Source: Epiperipatus broadwayi | Taxonomy: Eukaryota; Onychophora; Udeonychophora; Euonychophora; Peripatidae | Assembly: GCA_028023455.1 (NCBI GenBank) | Contig: JAQFVV010006208.1 | Coordinates: forward strand, 7,052,963 to 7,116,962 | DNA: 64,000 nucleotides | Direction: 5' to 3' | Shown here: positions 11,906 to 24,569 of the stretch, one piece after another | Layout of the letters: each line of letters starts with the position of its first letter | How positions within the stretch are numbered: position 1 is the stretch's first letter | The notes under the pieces: generated by a model | Seen by the model: the letters and a program-made list of their open reading frames with translations, nothing else | Database searches by the model: none | What the model was told of the DNA's origin: nothing | Program-made: the position numbers and the translations under genes

Positions 11906-12888
11906 CACCTGGGTCTCATTTTATGCGGATTATTTTAATGCGATTTTGAAGTTATGCGATTCATGTTTCTTTTTAATTTCTTTCATATTTCACTATATTT
12001 ATTAGATATCAAGAAATTTAAATTATTAATAACTTATTTTGATTTGAAATACTTTTTTTTCTTCAAAAATATAACATTATATTAGCAGCTAACATGAATA
12101 TGGCCTAAAGCTGTATTTAGAATCTTAGCTTCTATGTAAATAACCTACTTTACAAGACCAAAACGGTATAACCAATATAAATGTTATAATTGGTTGAAGC
12201 ATTAAGAGTCAAAGCAAATCTGTTTAATCATTGTAAATATAGTATAATAAATTTCTTTCTAAAAAGTAAATAATAATAATAGATTTATATGTACATATAA
12301 AAATATCGCAATAAATATTCAAAAATTTTAAACTTTTAAAATGTATTTTGTTAGATATTAACAGAAATAAATATTTTTTTAAATTTTTAAATAAATAATA
12401 ACGAAGATTTTATTGATTTTATAAACTGAAAATAATCTTTCTAATGATAATCTTTTTGTTTTGATTGCGAACTCATTTTTTTAATATAGAAACAGCACAA
12501 GACTGAAATTGGCGCTAGTTGTACATCACATCACGAATCTGATGTCTTACCAGTTCACAAACAAATGCATATTGTCAAATAGCGGTAATGATTAAAATAT
12601 GTACGAAAAATATAAAATTAAATATTGTAGTTAATAAAAAAAGTAAAAAAAGGTTGTCTTGTATTAATTTTTTTCAAATATTTGAAATTTTTTATTAGTC
12701 ATACTTTATTTCCTTATTTTTTTAATGCGGATTTTAAAGTAATTTTTCCTTGTTGCTTTGCTTTTATGCCGATTTCTGAAAATTACAGCACCTATCCCCT
12801 ATTTTTCAAGGTAAGTTTATTTTTGTGCGATTTCTTTTGTGCGTGTTTTCTGAGGAATCTATCTACCGCATAAAATGAGACCCAGGTG
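11906..12888. mobile_element. Non-autonomous DNA transposon with 23-bp TIRs
   Basis: A perfect 23-bp inverted pair bounds the element: 11906-11928 (starts CACCTGGGTCTC) and 12866-12888 (ends GAGACCCAGGTG). Several ATGCGATT-like subterminal motifs occur inside both ends. There is no transposase-like frame in the 983 bp. No clear target duplication was identified, so the superfamily is open. Confidence 0.7.
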
Positions 12889-12954
12889 TATAAGAATATT
12901 CCAATTATAATTTTTTTCTGAAGGAAACAAAATAAAATTGTTCTATTTTTCATG

Positions 12955-14000
12955 TTACATAATTATTACCTTTTAAATAGAATTAGAATCTGACACTGTG
13001 CTAGTAAAATTCATTGACTATTCAATAGTTTAACATTATCTAAATTTAGCAAATGTTAATAAAATTATTAAAAGACATGAATGTAAAGTGACTGATTTAA
13101 TATATGTTTATGCACTTATTCCAAAACACTTAAGACTGGTCTATATAAGTGTTTTTAGGTTTGAAAATAAGATGATCATTCTTATTTTGGAATGAGATTA
13201 TCTTTGCTTTTAACATCGCTGATTTAATATTATAATATGGCACAAATGAGAAGGGTTCATCACCTTCTGAATAGAATTACAATATGAAACTGCACTAGTA
13301 AAATTAATTTATCATTACATAGTTTAACCTAAATTTAGCACAAAGTAAACATTAATATTTCATAAGTTTCTTAAAAGAAATGGATGTAAAGTGGATGATT
13401 TAATATTATAATGGGATGGATAGTCAGGGTGGTCATACCTGGGCTGTTGGCAATACATCATCATCAACCCCAGTCAATTTTAAATTTACATAATGAAACT
13501 TAATATATATAATTTAGAATAAGTTATATTTATAATAGGATTAAAGTATAAGATATTAATTTTAAAGTAAAAGATATTAAAGCAGTGTTTAATATAACAA
13601 AAATATATAAGATATTCCAGAGAGCATTCACTTTGTGAGAACTCTACCAGCCCAGTTAACTCCTTACAGCAACTAAAAATATAATTAACCATACATCAAA
13701 CAGCATTAAAATAAGTATAAGTCATTCTAGTAATAAAAAGAATATTTCTACTTTTCCTTTATTTTATATATATATATATGGACACACAATTATGTCATTG
13801 TATGCCATGTAACCCAACCAATTACAATATATATTCATGCTGTTATATAAGTGCATTTAGGTTTGAAAATAAGATGATCATTCTTATTTCCTTAAAGTCT
13901 TTATCTTGTTGCTGGATTGAGAGTATCCTCGCATTTAACATTGCTGATTTAATATTATAGTATGGTGCAAGTGAGAAGGGATTATTACCTTATAAATAGA
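12955..14000. repeat. Diverged direct repeats of about 300 bp
   Basis: A unit around 12961-13260 recurs at about 13258-13440 and again in part at 13850-14000. Shared landmarks are the ACCTT-x-x-AATAGAATTA segment, TAGTAAAATT, and TTTGAAAATAAGATGATCATTC. No coding signal is seen. Confidence 0.5.
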
Positions 14001-14007
14001 AATACAA

Positions 14008-14130
14008 TCTTTTTTTTTCTCATATGTCATAGCATCGGCCGGGACGCGAACCCACAACTGTCTGCAACCAACTACTTGCTTGCAAGGCGGCTGCGATGAC
14101 CTCTCGGCTAACAACGCTTGACAAATACAA
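14008..14130 (-). mobile_element. tRNA-derived SINE (family S)
   Basis: Read on the minus strand: a tRNA-like head with A box (TTAGCCGAGAGGTCATCGC), a B box (GGGTTCGCGTCCC), and then GATGCTATGACATATGAG with an A-rich tail (T-rich on plus). The long arm between the boxes resembles a class II (Leu/Ser) tRNA. Close copies lie at 17456-17575 (minus) and 27040-27165 (plus). Confidence 0.75.
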
Positions 14131-14134
14131 TCTT

Positions 14135-16320
14135 ATTTTATGAATTTTTGTTTTGTTAGTTTTTTCACAGTAAATTAACTTAATACAGTTGGCCACAAAT
14201 ATAATGATTTTTAAGATGATATTGTTGTAAGTTAAAGAGTATTATTTAAAAGTTCACATTTCATTAATTTAATCTTTTGCTATATAAATATTTTTAAAAG
14301 CAAGCTTTGGGAAGTGTTGAATGGTGGTATTAGGTGTCGGAAGCTTTTGAGATTTCAATAAATTCAACCATTTTGTAGCATCAATGTTTTATTTAAATAT
14401 GATTACGATATAGCATTTTCCAAAGCTTGTGTAAAGTTTTATTTAATTGTTTTTAATCATTAATTTTTTATATATCTATATGGTTATCTCAAATAGTTAA
14501 GATCTTTTTTTAATCTGCGATGTAATTATCTTAACATGTGTGGCAAGCCTACACATTGGAACACCACTCTATGTAACAAGAATGTCAAATGGAATACTCA
14601 TGATAATATCTCACATTGGAAATCAGTTTATGTAATGAAAAACATATATGATGAATCTAGCAGTGGTTTAATAATGGAACTTGGTCATTATTAACATTAT
14701 CCTTAGGCTACTTACGTTTATGTAATGAATCATACATATAACTGGCAAGCAGTTTTGTTTGTGTGTTGAAATCAGTATGCTAGTGGCATGACCATCTATT
14801 ATAATTCTAATCACTAACTGAGCATATAAATTCATACACACACATATTATAAATCCCAACTGCTAAACTTCGGTGTTTGAACATGAAATCTCAATTTAAT
14901 CAAGATTTTGGAGTGTGAAGATTGAAAAAATACTACAAATGTAACAAAAATATAATGTTTAATTAATTAATTAATAAAATAATAAATTTAAAGAGGGGGT
15001 ACTAAAAATATAACGCTCAATTTTTAAAATTTGAATTTAGAGGGAGATATAAAGTTCTGAAGAAGATTGCTGGGGCAATCGAAACTGTAAATTATAAAAA
15101 AGGGTGGTAAATAAAGCATTGTGTATAAGTAATATATGGTAAATATATATATTTTAATAAAGTAGGTATTTTAAATAAATTATGAAATTCATTTACAGAG
15201 AGGAAATACATGAATAAATAATAAATAGCCGGAACAAGCTTAATGGAATTGCTGTAATAAAATATTTAATTAAAATGTATTGTGTGCTGTAATTATTATC
15301 AGAAGGAAAAAATAATCAGATAACAGAGGAAATTTAATTAGCATGACCTAAAATACTAATTAAATTTATGAAGATGACATAGAACTGATAATACACCCAC
15401 CCTCCTGATTTTCCCCAATGAGCTCAATTTCTCCTGAAAACAAAAGGACTGAAAAGATATAAACTGTGAAAAAAAAGCAATGCAGGCTGTTTTGTATTGT
15501 CTCAAGGCAATTGTGTCACCAGAATGAAGCAGTGGAAGAAACCAGCGGTGAACATCTAATTCCGAGGAGCTCTGCTCCTGAATGTCAATAAGCCGACTAG
15601 GGTCAAAAAAGCTCACCCCGACCTTATTATTATTTTAAATGCCTTAAGGGTCATAGTCTTAAAGTATGGTAATGATAGTAAAAATTAAATGCATTACCTT
15701 TAGCATATTAATATTAGTGAATAGACTTACTAAGGAAAGGATTTATTTCTAATTAGCTGTCATCGGGTTATATAAATTAGAATAGCATTTTGATTCATGT
15801 ATCTAGATTTTATATATTGTACTTGTATATATTAACGAATATATTAAGTTTTATAAATTGAAATCTGAGTCGTTTTCTTCGTGTCCTCAAGAAAATAATA
15901 TTCCATATTAAATTTGTTATTCTTACTCTGGGGGTTAATGAGCCAAGATATAGAAGACTTTAACTTATGAACAGATAATAATATTATCCAAATTATAAAT
16001 CAAAACTGATAATGAATAGCAATTTTTTTTTAAAAGGCAAACTATAATCTATCCATTAACTTTGTTTGAATTTGTTGTACAATGTCTTACATTATTCGAG
16101 ACAATGCAAATTACTAAAATTTAATGAAGCTGTATTTGGAAAGATATTATGCTACAAATATTTATCCCCAAATTATAAGGGATTTTTGATAAATAAGTGC
16201 AAAATAAATATTAATAATGTAATTGAAATAAAAAATATTTAAAACAGTTATAATTATAAATAAGGATTTTGTATTTTACTTGACAATTTAATCAATCATA
16301 AGTTTGTAATTAATAATTTT
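14135..16320. other. Intron with no recognised gene
   Basis: Except for the hammerhead-like motif at 15040, only AT-rich sequence. The minus-strand frame at 15356-15616 (86 aa, Ser/Leu/Phe-rich) is somewhat GC-richer than its surroundings and may be a fragment of an unrecognised repeat; no domain is visible. Confidence 0.5.
15040..15105 (+). ncRNA. Hammerhead motif, family A, intact core and GUA site
   Basis: CTGAAGA (15057-15063), one extra A, a 6-bp helix II GATTGC/GCAATC around TGGG, GAAAC (15081-15085), T and GTA. The two flanks AAGTT and AATTA pair weakly. Helix II here differs from the copies at 1358 and 34900 at two paired positions and still closes. Confidence 0.65.
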
Positions 16321-16324
16321 TATT

Positions 16325-16840
16325 TGTCATTCATTAGACTAGAGATTATTCAATAATAAATAATATTTCTGTAGTACAATTTTCACTATACCACTCTTGT
16401 GCAACGTAGGTGCTTTTAACAACTTGAGAGATGTAATCAAACATATGAGACGTGAAAAAGACCTATGATCAACCAAGATGCACATTTCATGTTAGTCTAG
16501 AATTCATCAGTTGGCCCAGACCACAATCTCTTTCACATATTTATATCATTGTTCTATATATATATAAATAGTAAATTACTACAGTAATATTTATACTGAA
16601 CAGTGGTAAAGATATGTTTAAGAGATTGTGGTTTGGCCAACTGATGAATGCTGGTTTAGCACGAAATGTGCATCTTAGGGATCATAGATCTTTTTCACAT
16701 GTCTTTGGTCAAATGTTTATAATTACATCCCTCCACAAAGTGTTAAAGTGGATATAAACCTGCCCTTATCTTGTGTGAGAGTGATGTAATGAGAATTGTG
16801 TTACAGAAATATTATTCATTATAAGTTTATAGTGTATACT
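16325..16840. repeat. Foldback with inverted hammerheads (family E)
   Basis: Arms of about 200 bp (about 16325-16530 and 16620-16840) are inverted copies. The minus motif has CTGATGA near 16511-16505 but a poorly paired helix II. The plus motif is described separately. The right arm is also found at 62740-63110. Confidence 0.7.
16628..16690 (+). ncRNA. Type I hammerhead ribozyme motif, family E
   Basis: CTGATGA (16641-16647) is followed by helix II TGCT/AGCA with loop GGTT and then GAAA (16663-16666). Helix III is ATG-TG-CAT (16666-16673), a 3-bp stem with a 2-nt loop, and C16674 is the predicted cleavage base. Helix I is CCAA with TTAG, weakened by a change from TTGG. Confidence 0.65.
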
Positions 16841-17455
16841 TTATTAAATAAAGTAATATACAAAAATTGAAAATGAAAAATAATCAATTTAAAACAAAAT
16901 TGAAATAGACAACTCATTATAAACAAAAATATTATTTAATACATCAATCTGGCTTTCAGTCCTGAATGGAATCTCTTCAAGATGTTTCTTTTTACATAAT
17001 CACATGACCTTGCAGTAACTCCCCCTAATGGCCATTATTTACATTACATTACATTACAAGAAAAAAATATATATTGAAATTTGATCATTTAAAATAGAAA
17101 TTGGAAAATGTCTATTTATAAAGAAAAAAAAATTCTTTTGTTTGAATTTTTTTTTCAGCAATAAATTTATTCATAATAAGACAGTTCAAATAAATAATTG
17201 ATAGAAATTTTTTTTGTCGATTTTTTTTTTGTAAAAACTTTTGTGTAGCTTTCAGTTCAAAAATGCAACTGTTCAAGCATTAGTTCAAAATTCACGTAAT
17301 ACCAATTTTGGTGATAATAAAATAAAGAATCTTTATCCAGTGATCTTAAGGGACTACTATCTTTTCAAGCTGAAATTCGTTGCTCACCTATTAAGTTAAA
17401 CACTCAACTTCAATTGATTGAACAATTGATTTTAAAATCATTATATCCTTGAATT

Positions 17456-17575
17456 ATTATTTTTTTTTTCATATGTCATAGCATCGTCCGGGAGGCGAAC
17501 CCACAACCATCTGCAACCAACTACTTGCTTGCAAGGCAGGTGCGATGACCTCTCGGCTAACAATGCTTGATATAT
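17456..17575 (-). mobile_element. tRNA-derived SINE (family S)
   Basis: Same family and orientation as 14008-14130, with the same TCTCGGCTAACAA head (minus-strand A box) and T-rich end on the plus strand. It is followed at 17568-17580 by a short copy of the flanking TATATCCTTGAATTATT (also at 17442), consistent with a target-site duplication. Confidence 0.75.
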
Positions 17576-17744
17576 CCTTGAATTATTTGTGAAAAAATAA
17601 AAAGAACTAGATTTTGTTTTCTCCATGTACATGTGTTCTTTTTATTTCGAATTTCATGAACACATAGCTCAACTAATTTAAGAATTTTATAAATATAGAG
17701 ATAAATTCATTTTAGGATAAGCTGATAATTAGTTTATTTATTAT

Positions 17745-18045
17745 TTATTTAGAGTATGGTGGTAGCACATTAAAATTCGACAACATTTCCTAACACTCAA
17801 AAGCTGACTCCTCCAAGTTATGAAGAGCAAAGAGGCCAATAGGGGCCTGGTTAATTGGACTAGTAAATATGTACCGTAGTTTAGGGTCTTCCACCCTCGC
17901 AGTTTAGAGAATCTACAAATCCCCACTTGTGCAATGTATAACAACATCTAGCTTGACCTGTTCTGACTCGGTTTATCTTCGACCAGCATTTTCTTGGAAG
18001 GGAGAAACCAGGTACCCAAAGAGTAGGATCAGCTATTAGAGTGTG
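17745..18045 (-). pseudogene. Non-LTR retrotransposon C-terminal fragment
   Basis: A minus-strand frame reads VPGFSLPRKCWSKINRVRTG, then QARC, YTLHKWGF and LNCEGG. This matches the LPGF-LPRR-W-LNRFRTG-GRC-LHKWG block found after the RT domain in many jockey-like LINE proteins. It then reads HNLEESAFEC and a stop. It is 5'-truncated and there is no RT core. Confidence 0.7.
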
Positions 18046-18650
18046 ATTTTTTTTTTGCAGTTATTTCAGTCATATGTTCACATGCTGTTGATATCCAATG
18101 TGGATGGCTGCTGGGATATACCAGTAAGCCAGAAAGGCTACCTTGATTTTATTCTAAGATTTGGGGGACTGATCAGTGACAGTAATTGAATGATTTTGTA
18201 GCTTAATAAGCTTGTTGAATTCATTAGTTTTAGGATTGAAGACAGAACTTTTTCTCAAAATTTTTTTTTTTTTGACAAAGATAAGCAAATAATGAAATAG
18301 TTAACAAATTAATACAATAATTTTTCATTTATGCCTAATCTTTTAATTACAGCAACTAACATAAAATTGTCATATTTTGTTTAAGAAAATATGAAAGCCA
18401 TCTTATATTTTCAAATATACTACATATCTCAATTTAAAAAAATTTATAAAATCATCTAAATTTGTAAATTTAAAGAAAATTTAATATAGATCAACGACAC
18501 ATATTATTATTGTAGATCATTTTTATATTTAATCAAATCATTTAACTTATTATCATCAAATGAGAGTATAATGTTTCAATACGATATATATATTCTCTTA
18601 ATTAGTCATGTAAGTTACTGAAAAATGACTATAAGATATGTATATATATA

Positions 18651-19211
18651 CGAGGTGTGACAATTTAATTCCCAGAATGACCATGTGGTGTCATCTGTGA
18701 TTTAATTGTATCAAAATGACATATTATTGAACAATTGTGTTTGAACATGTTTAAGTTAACGTGTGTGTAAATTTTGAACTCATAGAGGTAGTAGTTAGTT
18801 AGTTAATGAGAAAATAGTAAATATCCATTTGTATATTTTGGGGTAAAATTGAGTCATAGTTCACTCATTGTGAGAGACTTTTTGGTCAAAAAATAAATTG
18901 CACAACTAGGCCATCCTACTTATTCTCCTGACTTAGCTCCCTACGATTTTTTGGTTATTTCCCAAATTAAAAACTGCACTTAAAGGGTGAAGATTTTTCT
19001 ACTGTAACTGTTATATAAAAGAATGTGAGACTGCTGCTCAACAGAAATCCTGAACATGAGTTCCAGGTGCGCTTCCCGAAATGGAAAAGCTGTTTAATCA
19101 GTGGATAGATACACAAAGGGACTACTTTGAAGGTGACAGTAGCCACTAGTGTACACTTCCACGTGTATATTTTATGAAGGTGCATTCTGGGAATTAAATT
19201 GTCTTGCCTCG
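18651..19211 (+). mobile_element. Internally deleted mariner element
   Basis: Ends are inverted: CGAGGTGTGACAATTTAATT (18651-18670, continuing with matched bases to about 18679) and its counterpart ending GCCTCG (to 19211), flanked by TA on both sides. Inside, one frame reads HPTYSPDLAPYDFLV, the mariner transposase block that contains the last catalytic Asp. At 561 bp it is well under the usual 1.3 kb, so it is a deletion derivative with no intact transposase. Confidence 0.88.
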
Positions 19212-19572
19212 TATATGCATGAGTTGAAATGAACTGTTTATGTCCATTATGAAAGTAATGGCTTCAAAAAATAAAAATTCTTACATTTAAACGCAAGAAA
19301 CTTTTTTTAAAATGTGGAAAAACAATTCACTGTAGTTTGGTTGAATGGAATTGTTGCATTCATCCAGACAATATCACCCATCTGTCACAACAGTTGACTA
19401 TTTGGTAAGTAAATATAAGTTTTTATTAACTATATTACTTTGTTACATACTGCCTCTGATAGAATTTGGATCAGCAGTTACACTTGTTACATCACTTTAA
19501 TTACACAATCTTTTTTTTAAGAAAAAGCATTAAATAAGTAATTTTTATTCTATAATGGCTATTTTTTTTTAG

Positions 19573-19866
19573 ACGTTCCTAATCCTCCCAAAAATGTAAA
19601 GGTGACTGATACCACTCCAGAAAGTGCCACACTACAATGGGAAGTTCCTGAGGATGATGGTGGACTTCCTATTATTGGTTATGTTATACAAAGAAGATCT
19701 AAAGAAAGACCAAACTGGCAACGAATTGCTTCAACATCTGAACTGACTTATACAGCCCAAAATTTGTTGGAAGGGGGAGAATATTATTTCCAAATACTAG
19801 CAGAAAACGATTTAGGATTCAGCGAACCAGCTGAAACTGGAAAGGTTCTAGCCAAATATCCATTCA
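19573..19866 (+). CDS. Twitchin/projectin-like exon: FN3 domain 3
   Basis: A complete FN3 domain of 98 codons, phase 1 at both ends (acceptor tttttag to 19572, donor gtaagt from 19867). It starts D-V-P-N-P-P-K-N-V and contains TLQWEVPEDDGGLPIIGYVI and YYFQILAENDLGFSEPAE. The ending KYPF matches the ends of domains 1 (RYPFG) and 7 (KWQFG), marking it as the first FN3 of its super-repeat. The codon split at the 3' end uses A rather than G, which makes the next residue Asn instead of Asp; the next exon fits this. In the same intron, just upstream, lies the mariner remnant at 18651. Confidence 0.93.
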
Positions 19867-20184
19867 GTAAGTTACATGTAGTGTTATTAATATATATATA
19901 TGTTAAATAGTTGAATTCACATCTATATGTACATGCACGTATTTAACATCATTATAAAAGCATGATCTTATAATAATGGTCGACTTCTATAAATAAATGG
20001 AAACTGAATTTAAACCCATATTGAAAAGCAAACAAATAAAACTGTTGTCCACTATACTGCAACTTTGCTATATTTTGTAAAGAATAGCAAGATCTTGATT
20101 AAAATCTGAATTGAAATTTAAAATATGAAGTTCAAATCAAACTTGGGATTTTTTTTAAGACAGTTATTTAGTAATGAGAATCAT

Positions 20185-20372
20185 CTATGTTCTTTATTAC
20201 TTTTTACAATGCTTTTTTACAACCGAGTATTGACAGTTTCGATTTTCCCAGCAATCTTCAGAACAATGCTTTTTTACAAGCCCTATTGACAGTTGTTCTG
20301 AAGAAGACTGTTGAGGCAATCAAAATTGTCAATAGTGGATTGTTAAAAAGCATTGTAATAAGAAGTATAGAT
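20185..20372. repeat. Foldback with two hammerhead-like motifs (family A)
   Basis: The minus motif is TCTTCAG at 20255-20261 with TTTC at 20237-20240, and the plus motif is CTGAAGA at 20298-20304. The consensus GAAACTGTC offers a GUC cleavage site. In the plus copy GAAAC has decayed to CAAAA. The arms extend into TTTTTACAATGCTTTTT and its complement. Confidence 0.65.
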
Positions 20373-21519
20373 GATATTAATATTATACGGATTTGGCAAT
20401 GCAATAAGAAAGATAAAATAGTAATGAGAAAATAAGTAGGGATTGCCTTGCTACCTTAGTTAGAAAGTAAAATAAGAAATGAAATCTATAATCTATCATT
20501 ACCTAGCAATTGACTAGCCTAATGAATATTGTCTTCCTTTATTACTTTTTATAGAATGATGCTAGAAAAGCCGTTACTTTTCCGTGGGATGTTCATGTGT
20601 TGTTTGTTATATTTGAACTATATGTGTGTATTAAAATGTGGCTTAAATAATTAACACAAAGTAGTATTTTAAAATATACTTTTAATAGTAGTGTTGATTT
20701 TTTTTGCTATGAATTGCATTTTTAAATTTAAACAAATGTATTTTTTCTTTCAATGCTTTAATCAAATTTAGATCTTTGATAATAAAATAATTTTATTATT
20801 CACTTATATAATAGTCTGCTGTGATGAACTCCTCCATGGTCCATATTAACTTTAACTAAACACCATATGGTATTCATGTGTATCTGCAAAACTTAAAGAA
20901 TGAATCTATTTTCATTTGAAGGCCAAAATATATGTAGGAGAATAATATTTAGACTATGACGATTATGAAATCCACTCTACGGCAATATTTTTACACAGCT
21001 TTATTTAATTTGGCATTAAATCGTACTAATAAGGTAGAATCTCTAAGTATTCATTTTAATAATCTTGTAAATAGCTAATCACATCATAAATCAGTAATAT
21101 TAAAACTAAACCGGCACTGCTTAATTCTAGGATTACATATGACAAGGTTATTTAGTCATTCTGTCCTTAAATATGATTCAGGTCAAATTAGTAGAGATCG
21201 AATAAATATTCCTGTAGTTTGGATTTTGAATCTTGTAATTGTCATTTGTTTGAATATGCTTTTCATATATATATAAAATTGAAAATAAATTCATTTTTTT
21301 CTGCTTTGCAGTTAGAAAATGATATGAGGCATTCATTTAAATTTAGTATAGATGTTACTTGGACACTTACGTCATTTTAAAGTCATACATATTAACTAGC
21401 ACTATTTAATTTTAATATTATATACTGTTTGCATATATTAAAGTAATAAAAAAACATTTAAAAAATTAACATATCTGTATATTTGAATATTTAGTGATAA
21501 TAACAGTAGCAAACTCTCC

Positions 21520-22140
21520 AAACAGTAGCGCCATCTAGTGCAAGCCTTAGTAATCGATGGGTTCAAGAAGGTTTTTGCATAAAATCTCTATCTATTGCCT
21601 ACTCATCCAATATCCCCAGACTGGTTTCTTGCTTATGGCTTTCATCAATGTGGAACTTTGAATTTGACAGCACTGCACCTAGATCTTAAGATCTAATGCT
21701 ATGCTCTAGAACCCATCTTTTACCTTTAGATAACTATAAAGTTATGAGCCCAAGATGAAAGTACAATAATATTTTCAATCCAAGCTCTGAACCCATTCAC
21801 GGTGTCTTTGGTTTGTACCAAAAGCAGGATTGGTACAAAATCACCAAAATTTCATATGATCACAATTTCCTCAATACAGCATTGGTTGATAGAGGGTTGT
21901 ATTATATCCTAAGATCTAGAAGCAGTGCTCTCAAATCCAAGAGTCTTCGCTGATGAAAGTCATAGACTATAAACTAGTCTGGGGATATTGAATGAGCAGT
22001 GACCATAGATAAGGATTTTATGGACAAACCTTCTCGCATCCATTGATTACATTAGCTTGCACTGAGTGGCACTGCAGTATAAAGAGTTTTCAACTGTTAC
22101 TAAAAGGAATGGTGATCATATGATGTTTTGGTGGTTTTAT
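21520..22140. repeat. Family C elements in head-to-head arrangement
   Basis: A minus-oriented copy (about 21520-21870) with a decayed hammerhead (21606-21665, TTGATGA core) abuts a plus-oriented copy (about 21875-22140). The plus copy's motif at 21934-21995 has CTGATGA (21950-21956) but TAAAC in place of GAAAC. Both ends carry the shared terminal sequence. Confidence 0.6.
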
Positions 22141-22319
22141 ACTCATTAATAAATTAAATAATAAATAAATTAGTATAATTCAAGGATCAGAAATTTAATC
22201 AAAGCAATATTAATAATAAATTTTTTTTTAGTCAATGTTTTTTAAAAAGATTATAGAATAGTAAAATTAAAAAAACAAAACAATAAACTATATATGTACA
22301 CAATCATAATTATATATTT

Positions 22320-22680
22320 ATCTTAGAAATATAGAGAATTTGATCTCAGACTTTCAAGCAACCTTCAACTACCCACACTATCTCATACTACTGAAACACA
22401 TGACCACACACATGTAGAAAAGATAAATGATCACCAATATACATATTTCACACTAAACCAGCACTCATCAGTTGGTCCAGTTATCATCTCCCACCCATAT
22501 ATATAATCAGTGCACAGTTTATATTAAGATAGCAAATCTTTATACTTTAATGGACAGGCTTCAATCTACTCCAACTCTTCAGCCATCCATACCATTGAAA
22601 ATCTGATGATAGAATGCCCAAATGCCATGCTGATGCCAATATTGTTGTTATGCCCGTGTTGACTTCAAATCACTCCGACC
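22320..22680 (-). mobile_element. Family E hammerhead-bearing repeat
   Basis: A minus-strand unit whose 5' part (22560-22680) contains CATCAGATTTTCAATGG followed by GCTGAAGAGTTGG. The hammerhead follows (22425-22490), then the 3' part through CATGTGTGGTCATGTG. The same unit is at 23330-23610 (minus), 33560-33740, 43620-43920 and 50030-50460. Confidence 0.6.
22425..22490 (-). ncRNA. Type I hammerhead ribozyme motif, family E, core intact
   Basis: Minus strand: CTGATGA (22471-22465), helix II GTGCT with AGTGT (wobble-containing), GAAA, then ATATGTAT and A as the cleavage base. Helix I ACCAA/TTGGT is perfect, and an outer GATAA/TTATC pairing lies beyond an internal loop. Confidence 0.72.
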
Positions 22681-23399
22681 CCTCATATATAAGACAGTGT
22701 CCATTTAAATACATAGAAGAATCCAAACAAAAATAGTATAGATGTCGCTATACTTTCGTTCAAACAATTTGGCAAGGCAATGAAATAATCTATATTAGGC
22801 TTTACTCCTTATATTTATTTTACTCACTAAACAGCAACATTTTTAATAGTCATATTAGCTGTTTTGTTTTTTTTTTATAAAATTACAAATGTGTATTCAA
22901 AGGAATGTTACAAATAATTATTATGTTTGTTATAACTTAAAACAGTCTTTCAAAATTCTCCACTATGCAAAAGCCTTTCTAATTATTCTTCATAAAGAAA
23001 CTGTGAAGAGAAGGCATTACTCACTAGGTTTTCTATTTGTTGGATTATTGACAAAATTATTAATTAGAAAAAAAGGTTAATTATTATACAAGAAAGTTTG
23101 TAATTTTAAAGCTTATAGATAAAAATACTGTTGCTAGTTATAAAATTAGGTAAATATAGCAAGTCATGAGTGATGGATCTAATACATCTGTTCCAAATAT
23201 GTAATTATACATTGTTAGTTTATGAAGAAGTTACGAATAAAGTGCAAAATGAAAATATATAATTACATGTAATAACTGAAACACAGGCTTATTATATACC
23301 TGTGTCTATATATGTAATATATAGGGTATATGAGCACAGACTTTCAAATGACCCACCTCTCCACACTATCTCATAACACTGATACACTTGAACACATAT

Positions 23400-23470
23400 A
23401 TGTTGAAAAGATAATCACCAATATACGTATTTCATGCTAAACTAGTAATCATCAGTTGGTTCAGATTACA
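23400..23470 (-). ncRNA. Hammerhead motif, family E, helix II damaged
   Basis: Minus strand CTGATGA, GAAA and the palindrome ATACGTAT are intact, and helix I ACCAA/TTGGT is kept. Helix II (TTACT with AGCAT) has lost at least one pair. It lies in a repeat spanning about 23330-23610. Confidence 0.6.
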
Positions 23471-23639
23471 ATCTCTACACATATATACTATAAGTGCTCA
23501 GATATATATATATATTAAGATAGCCAATCCTCATACTTTAATGGACAGGTTTTATTCTACTCCACATTCCAACTCTTCAACCGTCCATCCAATTGAAAAT
23601 CTGATGATGGAATACATGTGTATATCTATTTGTAATTAA

Positions 23640-23890
23640 ACCACTAAACATCACATGATCACCTTTTTCTTATGCTTGCTCATAACTGTTATTAAAACAT
23701 GCAAAATTCTCCATACAGTAGTGCCAATCACTATTCACTGACAAAAGCCACAAGCTAGAAACTAGTCTGGGGATGTTGGATGAGTAGGCACTAGATAGGG
23801 ATTTTAGGCACAAGCCTTCTGGCATCCATTGATTACTTTGGCTTGCACTGAGTGGCACTACTGTATGGAGAGTTTTGCCTGTTTAGATAT
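23640..23890 (+). repeat. Truncated family C copies with hammerhead motif
   Basis: A short minus fragment (23640-23730) is fused to a plus copy starting inside the hammerhead (23738-23785, core CTGACAA, GAAAC, GTC, TGGGG). The 5' half of helix I is missing because of the truncation. Confidence 0.55.
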
Positions 23891-24569
23891 ATTTGTGTGT
23901 GGAAAAAAAGAAAAGTATTTGTAAAAATAAACTAAATTTGAAATGGACAGTGGAGAAAGAGAGTAATAGAACATTTTAATTGTAAATTCTAGATGGAGCC
24001 TAACGAGAACAGGGGCTATGTACACCCTGAATCTATAGTACTTTGATTTATAAAATAATTGAGCTAATGGTGTTTTTTTAGTTAGGAGTGATACATTATT
24101 TAAATATTCAACTAATACGAATGAAAATATTAAACATTGTGCCTAGGAAATGGTGTTAATAGGATGTGATATTAGGATGCATTAGACAAGCGATTGAAAT
24201 TTTTAAAAGGAAGTTGAATAACTATTTAAAAATGGATTTCAATTAATGTTAAAAATAATAAAGTGATTAAAGGTATTTATTTTGAGTATTATAATATCAT
24301 TATTAACAAAGGAAGTAATTTGTTTAATATATAAGATGTTAAAATTCACAAAGTTTAAGTAACGATATAAAATAGTGCATTATGGGAAATAATTATATCC
24401 ATTTGATAAATGAAAACATTTGAAAAAGTTTAAGTGGCGATAATGTAAGTGCTTCTGCAAATTATTTATTATAATATTGCTTTAAATTAAAAGTTAAAGT
24501 GATTTAAATATTTAATTAATAGTCATTATTTGTGATTTACATTGATCTTATTTACATATATATAGCAGC

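Noticed and set aside
15356-15616. 86-aa minus-strand frame as a gene
   Set aside because: No start context, promoter or domain can be seen; somewhat GC-richer than flanks, possibly an unknown repeat.
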